From Aricia agestis (lineage: Eukaryota; Arthropoda; Insecta; Lepidoptera; Lycaenidae), in NCBI RefSeq assembly GCF_905147365.1, contig NC_056427.1, positions 2,485,001 through 2,549,000 on the forward strand: 64,000 bases of DNA, read 5' to 3'. A model generated the notes under the pieces. It searched no databases. It was not told where the DNA came from and worked only from the letters and a program-made list of their open reading frames with translations. Each line of letters opens with the position of its first letter. Position 1 is the stretch's first letter. A program made the position numbers and the translations under genes. Below, piece after piece: positions 1-9,855 of the stretch.

Positions 1-850
1 AACTTAACTCCCAAACTTCAACCGTTTTGAATTTGTTTCCTTTTCGCACACTAAAATATGGCGATAGCAACGAAACACTAACATTCAAGTTTACGAAATA
101 AAGCCGTTGACAATAATTTTCACTTCTATAATACACAAAATTGTGTACCGAATACATGCATAAATAGAAAAAAAATTGACACAATCACTACTTACTCTTC
201 CTAAGCTTTATTATTCGCAGCGTTTGATACATGACGTCAGGGTTAGATGCAATAATTATGATGACACTCCACTGGCCAGCATACTGGGTTTTATTTCGGA
301 ACCTAGGCACTGTAAAAAGTATCTAGTGTAGTCATCCGTATACACTGAGGAAACATATTCGGTTCAAGCTTAGTGTGGTGCAAGTTACAAACAGACGGCG
401 ATTTTTTATGGCGAGTCCTCTGTTTGCCCTCCGGGAATGAAATCCTGTCGCCATTTTAACGAGAGGTTGAAAAGCCAGCACAATCAAGTTGCTTCCAGAT
501 GTGGTAACCATAATTTGCGCCGCAATCCTGCATCGCGCTATGGAAGTTTCTGAGCACGGCAAGACATACAACGTCTGAAATTGACGTCAGTGGGCTTCCT
601 GACCGAGCATGCTATTACGCTTGTTCGGAAGATCATCTTTTTCGGCGACCACGCATATTCCTACACTAATAACCAATGAAACCTCATTTTTCTTATAATA
701 ATTGATAATAGGCATTATAAAGGAACAAACGAACAACCATAGCCACACACATACAATTTAAAGTTTAAAGCCCTCCTTTTTGCTTCGTTACAGTCGGTAA
801 GGGTTTCCACACAAAACTGCAAAGCATGGTAAATCGTAATGTCATTTTTT
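1..850. other. Unassigned intergenic sequence
   Basis: No gene or repeat family is recognised here. The sequence is moderately AT-rich. Two TGACGTCA octamers (CRE/ATF-type sites) lie at 232-239 and 582-589, but no promoter architecture or reading frame accompanies them. The last part may be the degraded upstream portion of the LINE that becomes recognisable from about 856. Confidence 0.4.
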
Positions 851-855
851 TTACT

Positions 856-1200
856 ATAATCATACCAAAAAATAAGCGTACTTTAAAAACATGGATTACC
901 CCAGGAATTCTCAGGTGCATTAGACATAGAAACAAATTGCAATTAAAACTTCGTATAAACCCAACAGACGATATTCTTCGACTCACCTACAGACGTTACC
1001 GCAATTTTTGCAACAATCTAATAAAGAAGTTGAAACGAGATTACGACAGACAACTATTGCAGGATTCTGGTGGTGACTCGAGGAAGCTTTGGAAAATTAT
1101 TGCTACAGTTACAAATCTAAAAAAAGATAAATCAGATAACTCTAAATTGCTACGTATTAAGTCCTCAAAAGTGGATTCCGTTAATTATATTAATAGTTAT
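856..1200 (+). pseudogene. LINE ORF2 fragment: linker between endonuclease and reverse transcriptase
   Basis: The translated frame holds the linker typical of Jockey/CR1-superfamily LINEs: a block reading KTWITPGILRCIRHRNKL, followed by a basic helix with YRRYRNFCNNLIKKLKRDY and a segment around RKLWKIIATV. No endonuclease motifs (GDFN, SDH) are found upstream, so this copy is 5'-truncated or decayed. The frame runs into an unrelated insertion at about 1200. The reverse transcriptase of what is almost certainly the same copy resumes at about 1529 in a different frame. It is a broken fossil, not a functional gene. Confidence 0.7.
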
Positions 1201-1525
1201 TTTTATTTATAATTTATTGTGCACAGGAAATATAACAATATAACAGTTTACACAGAAAAACGACACAAATGATCTGCTTATTTCTAAAAGAAATCTCTTC
1301 CAGCAGCCCTACGGAGAGAGATAGGATTAAAACAGCAGATAGGACGTGCACGAATATGATTACATTAAATTTACAATGATAATATATGCTCGTTAAAAGT
1401 AAAACTAATACATACTATAATACTAAAACGACAAAAGATAATATATATGAAAATGACAAAACAAATAAATAATAAATAGTTACTTCAGTAACATAGGTTA
1501 GTAGTAGCTTGCAAATAAAATACCG
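1200..1525 (-). mobile_element. LINE 3'-end fragment (antisense) inside the older LINE
   Basis: The stretch beginning TTATTTATAATTTATTGTG and continuing to CAGCCCTACGGAGAGAGATA recurs at 47.25-47.76 kb, so it is an interspersed repeat. Read on the minus strand it ends in an AATAAA-containing A/T tail, as expected for a LINE 3' end. It separates the linker and RT parts of the 0.85-2.55 kb LINE and is therefore younger than that copy. No coding part is present. Confidence 0.5.
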
Positions 1526-1528
1526 CTG

Positions 1529-2550
1529 TTGCAGTCTGATCAACCCGATGTTACTTCTTCGGGTTCGCCAGTAACCACCTCCTTCGCTCTTTTTGACACT
1601 GATGAGAGAGAGTTTTACAATGTCCTTACGAACCTAAAGTCTAATAGCGCACCTGGATGGGATGGCATCTCAACCAGTTACCTTAAGTTAGCTAGACATC
1701 ATGTTGTACCAGTCATTTGTCACCTAGTAAATTTGTGTTTCGAGAAAGGTGTTTTTCCTACTGCATTAAAAGAATCCATTATTACGCCAGTATTCAAGGG
1801 TGGGGATGAGCTTGACATTAGCAATTACAGACCAATCTCAGTATTAACTGCAATCTCAAAAATTATGGAAAAAATAATAAATATACGTATCGTAAATTAC
1901 CTATGCATATATAACATCATAGCAAATAATCAATATGGTTTCCAATCTGGAAAATCAACTAAAGACGCCGTTGAGGCACTGACGTCTGTAATTGTTAATG
2001 AACTAGATGCTAAAAATAAATGCCTAGCTGTTTTTCTCGACCTAAGAAAGGCATTTGACATAGTCTCAATCCCCATCCTTGTAAAAAAGTTGGAATATAT
2101 TGGAATTAGAGACGTTTCACTAAAACTGCTTATAGACTACCTTAGCAACAGGACTCAGAGGGTCAGGGTCGGTGAACTGGTTAGTAACAGCGAAAAAATA
2201 GATTATGGAGTTCCTCAGGGTAATGTACTCGGCCCTACCCTATTTCTGGTCTACCTGAATGATCTCTGCAATCTAAAAATACCTAACGCTCATATTTTTT
2301 CATATGCTGATGAAACTGCAGTTGTATTCACAAACACTACCTGGGAAGCGGTTAAGACGGTCACTGAGTATGGGTTACATAAAATAGCGAAGTAGCTAAG
2401 AAAAAATTTACTCACGCTAAACACCCAAAAAACAAACTACGTGACCTTCGCACTTACTAATAAGACTCAGCCTGAAGTTGACCCTAACATCAGAGTACAT
2501 CAATGTAGTAACATAATAGACGCCATAAATTGCAACTGCCCTGCACTAAC
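1529..2550 (+). pseudogene. LINE reverse transcriptase remnant with YADE active site
   Basis: A 288-residue frame to 2395 covers the RT palm and fingers: NYRPISVL at about residues 99-106, FLDLRKAFD at 169-177, YGVPQGNVLGP at 226-236 and the catalytic box at 259-262. That box reads YADE rather than YADD, so one metal-binding aspartate is replaced by glutamate and the copy is probably inactive. Beyond the stop at 2393-2395 the same frame stays recognisable (LRKNLLTLN, KTNYVTF) to about 2550, where it joins an unrelated repeat. The domain type fits the CR1/Jockey superfamily. The usual C-terminal region is missing, so the copy is also 3'-truncated. Confidence 0.8.
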
Positions 2551-2990
2551 TAAAGTGCGTTGATAGATCACTTTTAGACGTGGGAGAGCCATGCTTCGGC
2601 ACGAATGGGCCGGCTCGACCGGAGAAATACCACGTCCTCACAGAAAACCGGCGTGAAACAGCGCTTCCGCTGTGTTTCGCCGAGTGAATGAGTTTACCGG
2701 AGGCCCAATCCCCTATCCTTTTCCTTTCCCTACCCTCCCCTATTTCCTTCCGTCCTCTCCCCTATTCCCTTCCGTACCCTCCCCTATTCCCCTCCCTACC
2801 CTCCCCTATTACCCCTTAAAAGGCCGGCAACGCACCTGCAGCTCTTCTGATGCTGCGAGTGTCCATGGGCGACGGAAGTTGCTTTCCATCAGGTGACCCG
2901 TTTGATCGTTTGCCCCCTTATTTCATAAAAAAAAAAAGTCAATTAGTCAGTCAGTCACCGTTCAGTTTTATATGTATAGATTTTTTCGCA
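2551..2990. repeat. Fragment of a Helitron-like repeat split by SINE-1
   Basis: The bases GTGCGTTGATAGATCAC just before the SINE-1 copy, and TTAGTCAGTCAGTCACC just after it, are consecutive in the copies at 49.85-50.09 kb and 47.34-47.55 kb. The SINE therefore inserted into a resident copy of that family. The remnant cannot code. Confidence 0.55.
2578..2937 (+). mobile_element. SINE-1 copy a (poly(A)-tailed retroposon)
   Basis: First of about 15 copies in the window. The unit has a head (ACGTGGGAGAGCCATGCTTC), a conserved block with an inverted CAGCGC/GCGCTG motif, a variable pyrimidine tract of CCCTACCC/CCCTATTCCC units, a conserved 3' block (AAAGGCCGGCAACGCAC to GTTTGCCCCC) and TTTCATAAAA followed by poly(A). 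It has no coding capacity. Structure and tail indicate retroposition by a LINE. I recognise the 3' block as common in Lepidoptera but assign no published name. Confidence 0.8.
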
Positions 2991-3181
2991 GGCATTTGCG
3001 ATGCGATGCGAATTCGCACTTATGTGTGGGAGCTCAAAAATAGAAATCGCTTTCTCATGTCACATAGGCCACACAATTTGTTGGTCGCGTCCATGTAAAT
3101 AAGTTGTCACATTTTTTAGTCCCGTGACGTGTTCGTCGACAAACAGCGAGACGAGGCTTCTTTAAATCCATACTAATATTA

Positions 3182-3240
3182 TACAGGGTGTAACAAAACT
3201 AAGTGACAATACTTTAGGGTGTGTATGTGCCCTTGTATAG
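3182..3240 (+). repeat. Fold-back MITE family A, left end only
   Basis: TACAGGGTGTAACAAAACTA and the following AATACTTTAGGGTGTGTA match one arm of the complete family-A element at 59,626-59,886. Only this arm is present, and it runs into another MITE at 3269. Confidence 0.6.
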
Positions 3241-3268
3241 ATGCATAACGGAGTTGCAGTCGTAATCA

Positions 3269-3470
3269 GCGGGGCTAAAATGGTCGCTTTGAAGAATCAT
3301 GATATGAATCATAATATGATTCATTTTTCTAAAATCGCAAAATGCAACTCTGCTTGCAATTCATTTCTGTATTTTTGTACTGATTTGACATTTGTCAGTT
3401 TGACAGTTTTGACAATTCATTTGCTGAATTGATTGAGAGGAATTGCTAAATGTGACCATTTTAGCCCCGC
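3269..3470. mobile_element. MITE family B (GCGGGGCTAAAATGGTC termini)
   Basis: The element begins GCGGGGCTAAAATGGTC and ends with the complementary GACCATTTTAGCCCCGC. The interior includes an ATCATAATATGATTC palindrome and direct TGACAATT/TTTGACAGT motifs. Other copies lie at 8804, 41,538 and 51,570, with half a copy at 32.3 kb. It has no reading frame. The transposase superfamily is unknown because no target duplication is clear. Confidence 0.75.
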
Positions 3471-3612
3471 TGACCGATCACCCATTAGTTTTTAAGTAGT
3501 TCAATGTTGTATGTTATAATGCGCCATGTCAATTTGTTGTTATTCTTCTGTGGTAACTCTGGCTGTGCTCTGTCCTTGTATGTTTAATAAAAGATGTTTT
3601 TATTTATTTATT

Positions 3613-3955
3613 CGTGGGTTCGATTACCGCGTTGGAAACATGTTATTTCCAAGTTTGGTTAGGACAATGCAGGTTGATCACCTGATTGTCTGACAAGTAA
3701 GATGATCCATGCGTCGGATGGGCATGTAAAAAGTCGGTCCTGCGCCTGATCTCTCACCGGTCGTCTCGGTCTTCCGTCCCACTGGGTTATGAGAGTAAAG
3801 GAATAGAGAGTGCTCTTGTGTACTGCGCACACACTTGGGCACTATAAAAATTACTCCTGCGTAGCTGGCCTGGTTTCAATGAAACCGGCCACCGTCACCG
3901 AAACCGGTGTGGGAGCTATTATTATTATTATTATATTATTATTTTATTTATTTAA
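3613..3955 (+). mobile_element. SINE-2 copy a, 5'-truncated
   Basis: The copy begins within the B-box region (GGGTTCGAT) and continues through the body (GTTGGAAACATGTTATTTCC, GATGATCCATGCGTCGGATG, CACACACTTGGGCACTAT) to an (ATT)n tail. Comparison with the full copy at 29,551 shows that the tRNA-like 5' part with the A box is missing. Confidence 0.75.
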
Positions 3956-3969
3956 TCTGGTCTTACATA

Positions 3970-4436
3970 TTTTTAGGGTTCCGTACCCAAAAGGTAAAAA
4001 ACGGAACCCTATTACTGAGACTTCGATGTCTGTCCGTCTGTATGTCAGTCTGTCTGTCTGTCCGTCTGTCTGTCTGTCTATCTCCAGGCTGTATCTCAAG
4101 AACCGCTACTTGTACTATTATATTATCTATTCTGTGCTATAGCTAGACTTCTGAAATTTGTACAGATTGTGTATATCTATTGCCGCTATAACAACAAATA
4201 CTAAAAACAAAATAAAATTAATATTTAAGGGATACATACAAGAAAAGTTCACTTTTTTCCCTTTTTTTGCTCACTACCCATAACGACAACAGGTAGGTAC
4301 TTGAAATATTCACAAAATTCTCAATTATTACATTCGTCATTTAATAATAAAATTAAATAAAATAAACAATTAAGGGGGGCTCCCATACAAAAACACAATG
4401 TTTTCGCTAAATAACGGTAAAAGTACGGTTCCAGCT
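3970..4436 (+). repeat. GGGTTCCGTACCC-family interspersed repeat
   Basis: It begins TTTTTAGGGTTCCGTACCC, runs through a CTGT-rich tract and CCAGGCTGTATCTCAAGAAC, and ends near TACGGTTCC. The same order of blocks occurs at 54,876-55,326 and in interrupted or partial copies at 15.8/19.9, 22.6, 45.6, 51.8 and 63.2 kb. It is non-coding and I recognise it as widespread in Lepidoptera. Its transposition mechanism is not evident from these copies. Confidence 0.7.
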
Positions 4437-4958
4437 TCCAGACTTATGCGCAAAGTTGCAACTTTAAAAAACCAAGTTGACCCAAAGGCAAATGCCCGAT
4501 AGGAATCACACAAATTGTTGAGAGTATTCGTGAAATCCGTATTTTCCGGAAATTCCGTATTTTTCCCGTAATTCCGTAAATTCCGGAATCCGGATAATTG
4601 GAAATACGTGTTAGCGCATCCGGTAAATGTCGCACTTAGGGCGTTTGTTCATCGCTACCGTCACCGACAAAAATTCAAATATGTCATGGTGTCATTTTGG
4701 TATACGCTACTACAAAGCAGCTCCGGCATGGGTCGCTAGACCAATGTCGTTAGAAAATGAAATCTATAGCCTACTAAGCCCTAGGTCAGGGGTCACCAAA
4801 TAGCGGACCTCGGTCCACATCCGGACCGCCCGCGCCGACCCATTGTGTGCGGACCACAGTGCGGACCAAGCATTTTCGTTAGGAATGAAAGAAAAAAAAA
4901 GATGAACTTCGTTAGGAATAAATTTCGGTCTCGACTTACTTAACAACATCTCCAGGAT
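4437..4958. other. Unassigned sequence with a hAT-like end
   Basis: It contains a short run of CCGTATTTTCC/AATTCCGTAAATTCCGG repeats near 4540-4595. At 4787-4880 a segment starting CAGGGGTCACCAAATAGCGG resembles a hAT-type terminal sequence, comparable with CAAGGGTCCCCAATTAG in the palindrome downstream. No partner end was identified and no gene is seen. Confidence 0.4.
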
Positions 4959-4974
4959 TTAATATCAATAGCTT

Positions 4975-5123
4975 TTTTTTTTTTATTATAAAATTGGGGC
5001 CGTCTATGGACTGTTCGTCCATATCCTTTTTTTGTTATTTTATTATTTAGATTTTTCGCACCAAGGATAATTGAAATAATATTATGAATTTTAATTAATT
5101 GTGGTCCATCACGCCATGGACAC
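4975..5123 (-). mobile_element. Short retroposed insertion with 16-bp target duplication
   Basis: The insert is flanked by direct repeats TTAATATCAATAGCTT at 4959-4974 and 5124-5139. On the minus strand it ends in a poly(A) tract (the T run just after 4974), and the preceding AATTTTATAATAAA is A/T-rich. Long duplication plus poly(A) is the signature of target-primed reverse transcription. The body is too short to assign and may be a 5'-truncated LINE or SINE end. Confidence 0.65.
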
Positions 5124-5251
5124 TTAATATCAATAGCTTGCAGCTTGCACTAATTTCACACCAAATATTAGCTACAAAAATTTACACCTTTTTAAAAGCT
5201 TTTATCTTCACTGATAATATGTAAATAAATAAATGCCTTTGTAATTTTCGT

Positions 5252-5815
5252 AATCTATCCATGCCGTTCTCGAGAAAAAATCGGTCCAATCTTTCTCGAT
5301 AATTCCAATTCATTATTGTGAAATCGGAAAATAATTATTTAAAATTCCTTTTCTTTCAAAGAGATTTTGTAAATTCTAAGTTAGTGCTCTGCTGGCGTCA
5401 ACGGGATAAAAATTCAAATAAAATGCCACTTTATGACCTAGGCCCTAGGGCAAGGGTCCCCAATTAGTTTCGCTCGGGGTCCATTTTAAGAAAGAAATGA
5501 TCTTCGCGGCCCACACATTTATTATAAACAAAGGTATGTTTATAATAAATGTGTGGGCCGCGAAGATCATTTCTTTCTTAAAATGGACCCCGAGCGAAAC
5601 TAATTGGGGACCCTTGCCCTAGGGCCTAGGTCATAAAGTGGCATTTTATTTGAATTTTTATCCCGTTGACGCCAGCAGAGCACTAACTTAGAATTTACAA
5701 AATCTCTTTGAAAGAAAAGGAATTTTAAATAATTATTTTCCGATTTCACAATAATGAATTGGAATTATCGAGAAAGATTGGACCGATTTTTTCTCGAGAA
5801 CGGCATGGATAGATT
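5252..5815. repeat. Apparently perfect 564-bp palindrome
   Basis: Positions 5252-5530 and 5537-5815 are reverse complements over 279 bases with no mismatch that I could find; the loop is the 6 bases 5531-5536. The pairing 5530/5537 (AACA with TGTT) starts the stem. Within each arm lies a hAT-like end, CAAGGGTCCCCAATTAG, abutting the self-complementary CCCTAGGG. Such identity implies very recent formation, gene conversion between arms, or an assembly or library artefact. There is no coding capacity. Confidence 0.85.
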
Positions 5816-5930
5816 TGGCTTATTTTGGTTTTGTTTTGTTGTTTGTTGGGATGGCATTATTTTTTGGGATGGGTAAAATAATTTAAATTTGCGTCAAGAT
5901 CGTATTAATATGTATTCTGTGGTCAAGACC
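5816..5930. other. Unassigned flank of the palindrome
   Basis: T/G-rich sequence with repeated TTGTTT and TTTTGGGATGG words. No gene or known repeat is seen. Confidence 0.3.
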
Positions 5931-6088
5931 AGGCCCTTTAGCCGAGACCTTTTCTTTATCGCTTCTTCATAGAATCGCTAATCAAAATGAACGAAAAACG
6001 ACGTTCTACTCGACTAATGTCAATTCCATACATTTTGATCGGCGATTCTATAAAGAAGCGATAAAAAAAAGTTTTGGCTACAGGCTCT
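5931..6088. mobile_element. Small fold-back MITE
   Basis: The left side has TTTATCGCTTCTTCATAGAA, then ATCAAAATGA. The right side carries the complement as CATTTTGATC and TTCTATAAAGAAGCGATAAA. The arms extend imperfectly outward through CAGGCCCTTTAGCC and GGCTACAGGCTCTG. It is non-coding and the superfamily is unassigned. Confidence 0.55.
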
Positions 6089-6778
6089 GACCGAAAATCA
6101 CCGGCGCAACGTAGGAAAAGAAGATTTCTCTCTATTTCTACCTCTACTCAACTTGTCAATTCTGTCAGCATTCCCCCTGAGTGATAAGCTGAGGTTTTCC
6201 ATCTCCTAAGTTTTTGAAATATAAATATTATATAAGCCATGATCACACAGTACCAAGAGTGGCGGTCATTGGGCGCTGTCGGAAAAGTATGGCAAGGTGA
6301 TTTTTGTGAATGGCTACTCGACGATGATTAGCTATGCAAAAATTAGCCTGGTACAAATGGTTCAATTGTTTTATTAAAATTAACGTATTCACGTCGGTAT
6401 GGCGGGCTGTAAGCCGCACCCGACAAGTATGGCATTACGCTACCGCCTACTTATTTTTTTTCGACTATCTGAAAATACAAGCATTTTTGGGGAACAAATC
6501 GTTCGACACTCGTTATTTATCCGACACGTTCGATTAACGCCCACGCGTTTGGGCTGCCAGTGCGAGCGCTATGACCATCATTTTCCTTTTCGCCTTTACG
6601 TAATTATACCCCTGTAGAACCGCCAGCCTGGTACAAATGACCGAGAATTTTGTGTCACCATCTCCAGGCCTAAGTTTCCTCGGTCAAGCATTCGGTGCTC
6701 TCGGCCATGAAATTGTCTGTTTTTACTCTCTCGCCACTGTCTTCCCACTATGTAGGTGTAATCAGACCCTTATTACTT
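6089..6778. other. Unassigned sequence
   Basis: The direct repeat CCTGGTACAAATG occurs at about 6348 and again at 6627, bracketing roughly 280 bases that could be an insertion with duplicated target, but no element structure is evident. Short frames here match nothing recognised. Confidence 0.3.
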
Positions 6779-6936
6779 ACGGCCGTTCCCAATATTTGAT
6801 CTATCTCTGGTTTTGCCCTACTAGAGATAGGAATAGCTCACAATTGACATAAAATATATGTCTCTAATGTCTAATGTGAGCTATTCCTATCTCTCGTAGG
6901 GCAAAACCAGAGATAGATCAAATTGGGAACGGCCGT
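6779..6936. mobile_element. Fold-back MITE with ACGGCCGTTCCCAAT termini
   Basis: The left arm starts ACGGCCGTTCCCAATATTTG and continues ATCTATCTCTGGTTTTGCCC. The right arm is the near-exact complement, ending GGGAACGGCCGT. Arms are about 65 bp with a central loop of roughly 25 bp, and the outermost 8 bases are self-complementary. No coding sequence. Confidence 0.75.
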
Positions 6937-7243
6937 TAGAGGCTAGAGAAAAATTCCATCTTTTCTTCCTCATAACTATTCTCCGGAACGTTTTCTTTTC
7001 ACTTCACAAAAGTTAGAAACCCTGATCACGTGGCTTTAAACAAGTGTAAAGTTAATTGGAAATTGAGTCATATGCCTATGCTATAAAGATCATTGTAGAG
7101 GTAAAACATCTCCGAACGGTTTGTAAGATCTAAAATTTGTTTTTCACTTCAAAGAGTGTTTGACGCTGACAAACTCGCCTTTGTAACACAACCTGATAGT
7201 CTAAGAGCCTGTGTCTCGATTTGGAACGTTTTTTTAATAATGA

Positions 7244-7557
7244 ACGTGGGAGAGACATGCTTCGGCACGAATGGGCCGGCTCGACCGGAGAAATACCACG
7301 GGCTCACAGAAAACCGGCGTGAAACAGCGCTTGCGCTGTGTTTCGCCGAGTTAGTGAGTTTACCGGAGGCCCTCCCCTATTCCCTTCCCTCCCCTTTTCC
7401 CCTTCCTTCCCTTCCCTATCCTCCCCTACCCTATTACCTCTTAAAAGACCGGCAACGCATCTGCAGCTCTCTAATGCTGCGACTGTCCATGAGCGACGGA
7501 AGTTTCTTTCCATCAGGTGACCCGTTTGCTCGTTTGCCCCCTTGTTACATAAAAAAA
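7244..7557 (+). mobile_element. SINE-1 copy b
   Basis: This copy is complete from ACGTGGGAGAGACATGC to the poly(A) at 7551-7557. The pyrimidine tract is shorter than in copy a, which shows that this internal array varies in length between copies. Frames across it are products of the repeat and not genes. Confidence 0.8.
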
Positions 7558-8414
7558 TGTTATGCCATCTCCAAAATTATGTTGTGACGTAAATTCGTTC
7601 ATCAAGCAATAACCGAGAATTTTTTGGTGACAATTACTAATATAACCAGTTTTTTGCCATCTGTTCTAAGTATCTGCCAACAAAAGTGCATTAAAATTAG
7701 TTCAGCAATTAAAGCGTGACACATGTACATTGTACAGACATACGAATATTTTATTTTTATTTTATTTTATCTCATTAAATCACTGAAAGTTGCTTACAAC
7801 CGTTGATTGAGTAGATAAACCTAAATTTTCTAGCACTGAACAGGCTGATGATGATGAACTATTTCTTAGTACATTCTCCATCATGTCAGCTTTCAAAAAA
7901 AAAAAATGTAGACCAAAATCGGTCTATCCGTTTGATTTTTTTTATAAAAAAAATACTCCAGCTTTTTCGTCGGGGCCTAAAAATGAGCATTTCTAGGCCG
8001 TTGGCTCTCGGACTATGAGGTAAAATCGAGATCCCGTTTCACAAATATATTTTCAGTGAAAATAAATATTTCAGTCTGTTCTCGACAGAGCCGACATTAT
8101 TGTTGGCAATGTTTTGGGTGGAAAATACATTTTCGTATAATTTAAAATGTCCCTGTCCATGCGCTCTAAAATCCTGCGGTAACCGTTCATATTTTGGGCG
8201 ACAAAAGTTGTCGTCTGACCGTCTAAAAATTAAAGTCCGCCAATATGTAGCTAAAAAGATTTTTTTTTGTATGAATGGGCTGTAAAAATGACTTGAACCT
8301 TCAAAGTGCTCATCAAGACGAATCAAACGAACCCAAACTCGATGTGTTTCCGTGGTTTTATGACGGAGATCCTCCAGCCACCTTTTAGCTCCAACATCAG
8401 ATAAGCCCACGTCA
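7558..8414. other. Decayed repeat sequence
   Basis: Around 7765-7990 there are fragments of a repeat with GATGATGATGAACTA and ATCGGTCTATCCGTTTGA that resemble the CCCCCGAC-type repeat at 12.04 kb. A minus-strand frame spanning about 8040-8620 runs across a Helitron end and a region without recognised motifs, so I do not call it a gene. Confidence 0.35.
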
Positions 8415-8622
8415 TCCATACTAATATTACAAATTCGAAGTTGTATCTGTCTGTCAGTTTCCTCTTCACGCCCAAACCGCCGAACCGATTTTGCTGTTTG
8501 ATATGGAGATACTTTGAGTCCCGGAAAAGGACACAGGATACTTCTTATCCCGGAAAAATTTTGGTACGGTTCCCACGCGATAAACGAATGTTGGCGCAAC
8601 GGAGTTGCGGGCGCCATCTGGT
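8415..8622 (+). mobile_element. Helitron-like element, subfamily H2
   Basis: It starts TCCATACTAATATTACAAAT and ends with GGAGTTGCGGGCGCCATCTG, diverged from the family end GCGGGCGTCATCTAG. The internal order (CTGTCTG tract, TTCACGCCCAAACCGCCGAA, CCGGAAAAATTTTGGTACGG) is shared with copies at 41,301, 52,357 (minus) and 58,862 (minus). Too short for Rep/helicase, so non-autonomous. Confidence 0.65.
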
Positions 8623-8803
8623 AGAAACAAGGAAGTCAAAACTCTTTCTACGCCAGGGGTTCCCAAACTTATTTTGTCTACTGCCCACTTTGAGAACAAA
8701 TTATGTTTTAGCGCCCCCTTTGTTTCAATAAATGAATCCATATGAAATTAAATCACCCCCCAAGCCTCACATATACCCATAAGGACATATTGGCTCATAC
8801 CCA
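8623..8803. other. Unassigned spacer
   Basis: AT-rich sequence with a CCAGGGGTTCCCAAACTTAT motif near 8650, comparable to the GGTTCTCAAACTTTT motif at 51.43 kb. Both probably derive from hAT-type termini. Confidence 0.3.
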
Positions 8804-9094
8804 GCGGGGCTAAAATGGTCACATTTAGCAATTCCTTTCAATCAATTCAGCAAATGAATTGTCAAAACTGTCAAACTGACAAAATATGTCAAATTGAATT
8901 GAATTGAATGAGAACTGACAAAAATGACGTTTTTGTATGACGACAGCGTTAGTTCCTTTTTTCGACACGTTCATTTAAATACTTGTCGAGTTGTAGACAT
9001 GAATTGCAAGCAGACTTGCATTTTGCGATTTAAAAAAAATGAATCATATTATGATTCTTAGTGTGATAATCCAAAGCGACCTTCTTAGCCCCGC
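8804..9094. mobile_element. MITE family B, longest copy
   Basis: The termini are GCGGGGCTAAAATGGTC and TTCTTAGCCCCGC. This copy is about 90 bp longer than the one at 3269 because of extra sequence around ATGACGTTTTTGTATGACGA. Otherwise the CAATTCAGCAAATGAATTG and ATCATATTATGATTC blocks are conserved. Confidence 0.75.
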
Positions 9095-9103
9095 AGGTCT
9101 TAA

Positions 9104-9330
9104 GTGTTGTTGGTTACATATCCCACTGCAGGCTCAACTTATATCTAATTCACAACTATGACGTCACTGGACACGAAACAGAAATTACGTCATAACTCAT
9201 AAGCCTTCCGGTCCTAAAGGGATAAGGGTTGGGTATATAATGGACCGTTATGAGTATACTCAGTGAGACATACATAATTACATACAGAGCAAAAATTAAC
9301 AACGGATTTGTGTAACGACGGGGACCGCCC
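9104..9330 (+). promoter_or_regulatory. Putative LTR or core promoter (TATA plus TCAGT initiator)
   Basis: GGGTATATAATGG places a TATA box at about 9234, and TCAGT, the arthropod initiator, lies about 28 bases downstream at 9260. The segment starts TGTTGTTGGTTACA after 9103 and contains two TGACGT/ACGTCA-type motifs, compatible with a solo LTR, but no clear CA end, target duplication or second LTR is seen. A degraded promoter of another element is an alternative. Confidence 0.3.
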
Positions 9331-9485
9331 ATTTTTCCGGGATAAAAGTATCATATGCCCTTTCCCGGAGGCCGGAACCCAAATTTCAGGCGAAATCGGT
9401 TCAGGTGTTTAGGCGTGAAGAGGTAACAGGTTGACATACGGATAGACATACACACTTTCGAATTTATGATAATGTATCTGAATAA
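9325..9485 (-). mobile_element. Degenerate H2 Helitron-like fragment
   Basis: TTTTTCCGGGATAAAAGTAT, CCAAATTTCAGGCGAAATCG and GGCGTGAAGAGGTAACAG appear in the order expected for the complement of H2, ending at a mutated AATTTATGATAATGTAT. The CTAG end is not preserved. Confidence 0.5.
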
Positions 9486-9855
9486 CCCCCGATCAAAATA
9501 TTTTTCATAGATGAACCCTTTTTTTTTCAACACTGAGCGGGCTGATGATGTTGAGCTACATCAAAAAAAAATAAACAAATAAAAATAAAGTTTCGCACTC
9601 GGGGACTGCCGTGGTAAAGCTATTGTTTAACAACTGCAACTTATGCAATACGCATACGTCTAGACGTTAGTCGCACGCACACGAACACCGTGCCGTAGCC
9701 TGCCAACGCCACACCGACCAACTTCAAGTGGAGGCTGTTAGGTTTTTTCGTTACATAATTTCCTGATTCGGTTGCCGCGATAAGAGTTATCCACTCATTT
9801 GGATGCTACGATGCCACGGACAAGCACACACACACTGACACACATACACTTCTGT

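Noticed and set aside
332..571. 79-codon minus-strand frame
   Set aside because: No domain and no supporting features; likely chance.
8039..8617. 192-codon minus-strand frame
   Set aside because: It crosses into an H2 Helitron-like repeat and shows no domain or codon-like conservation.
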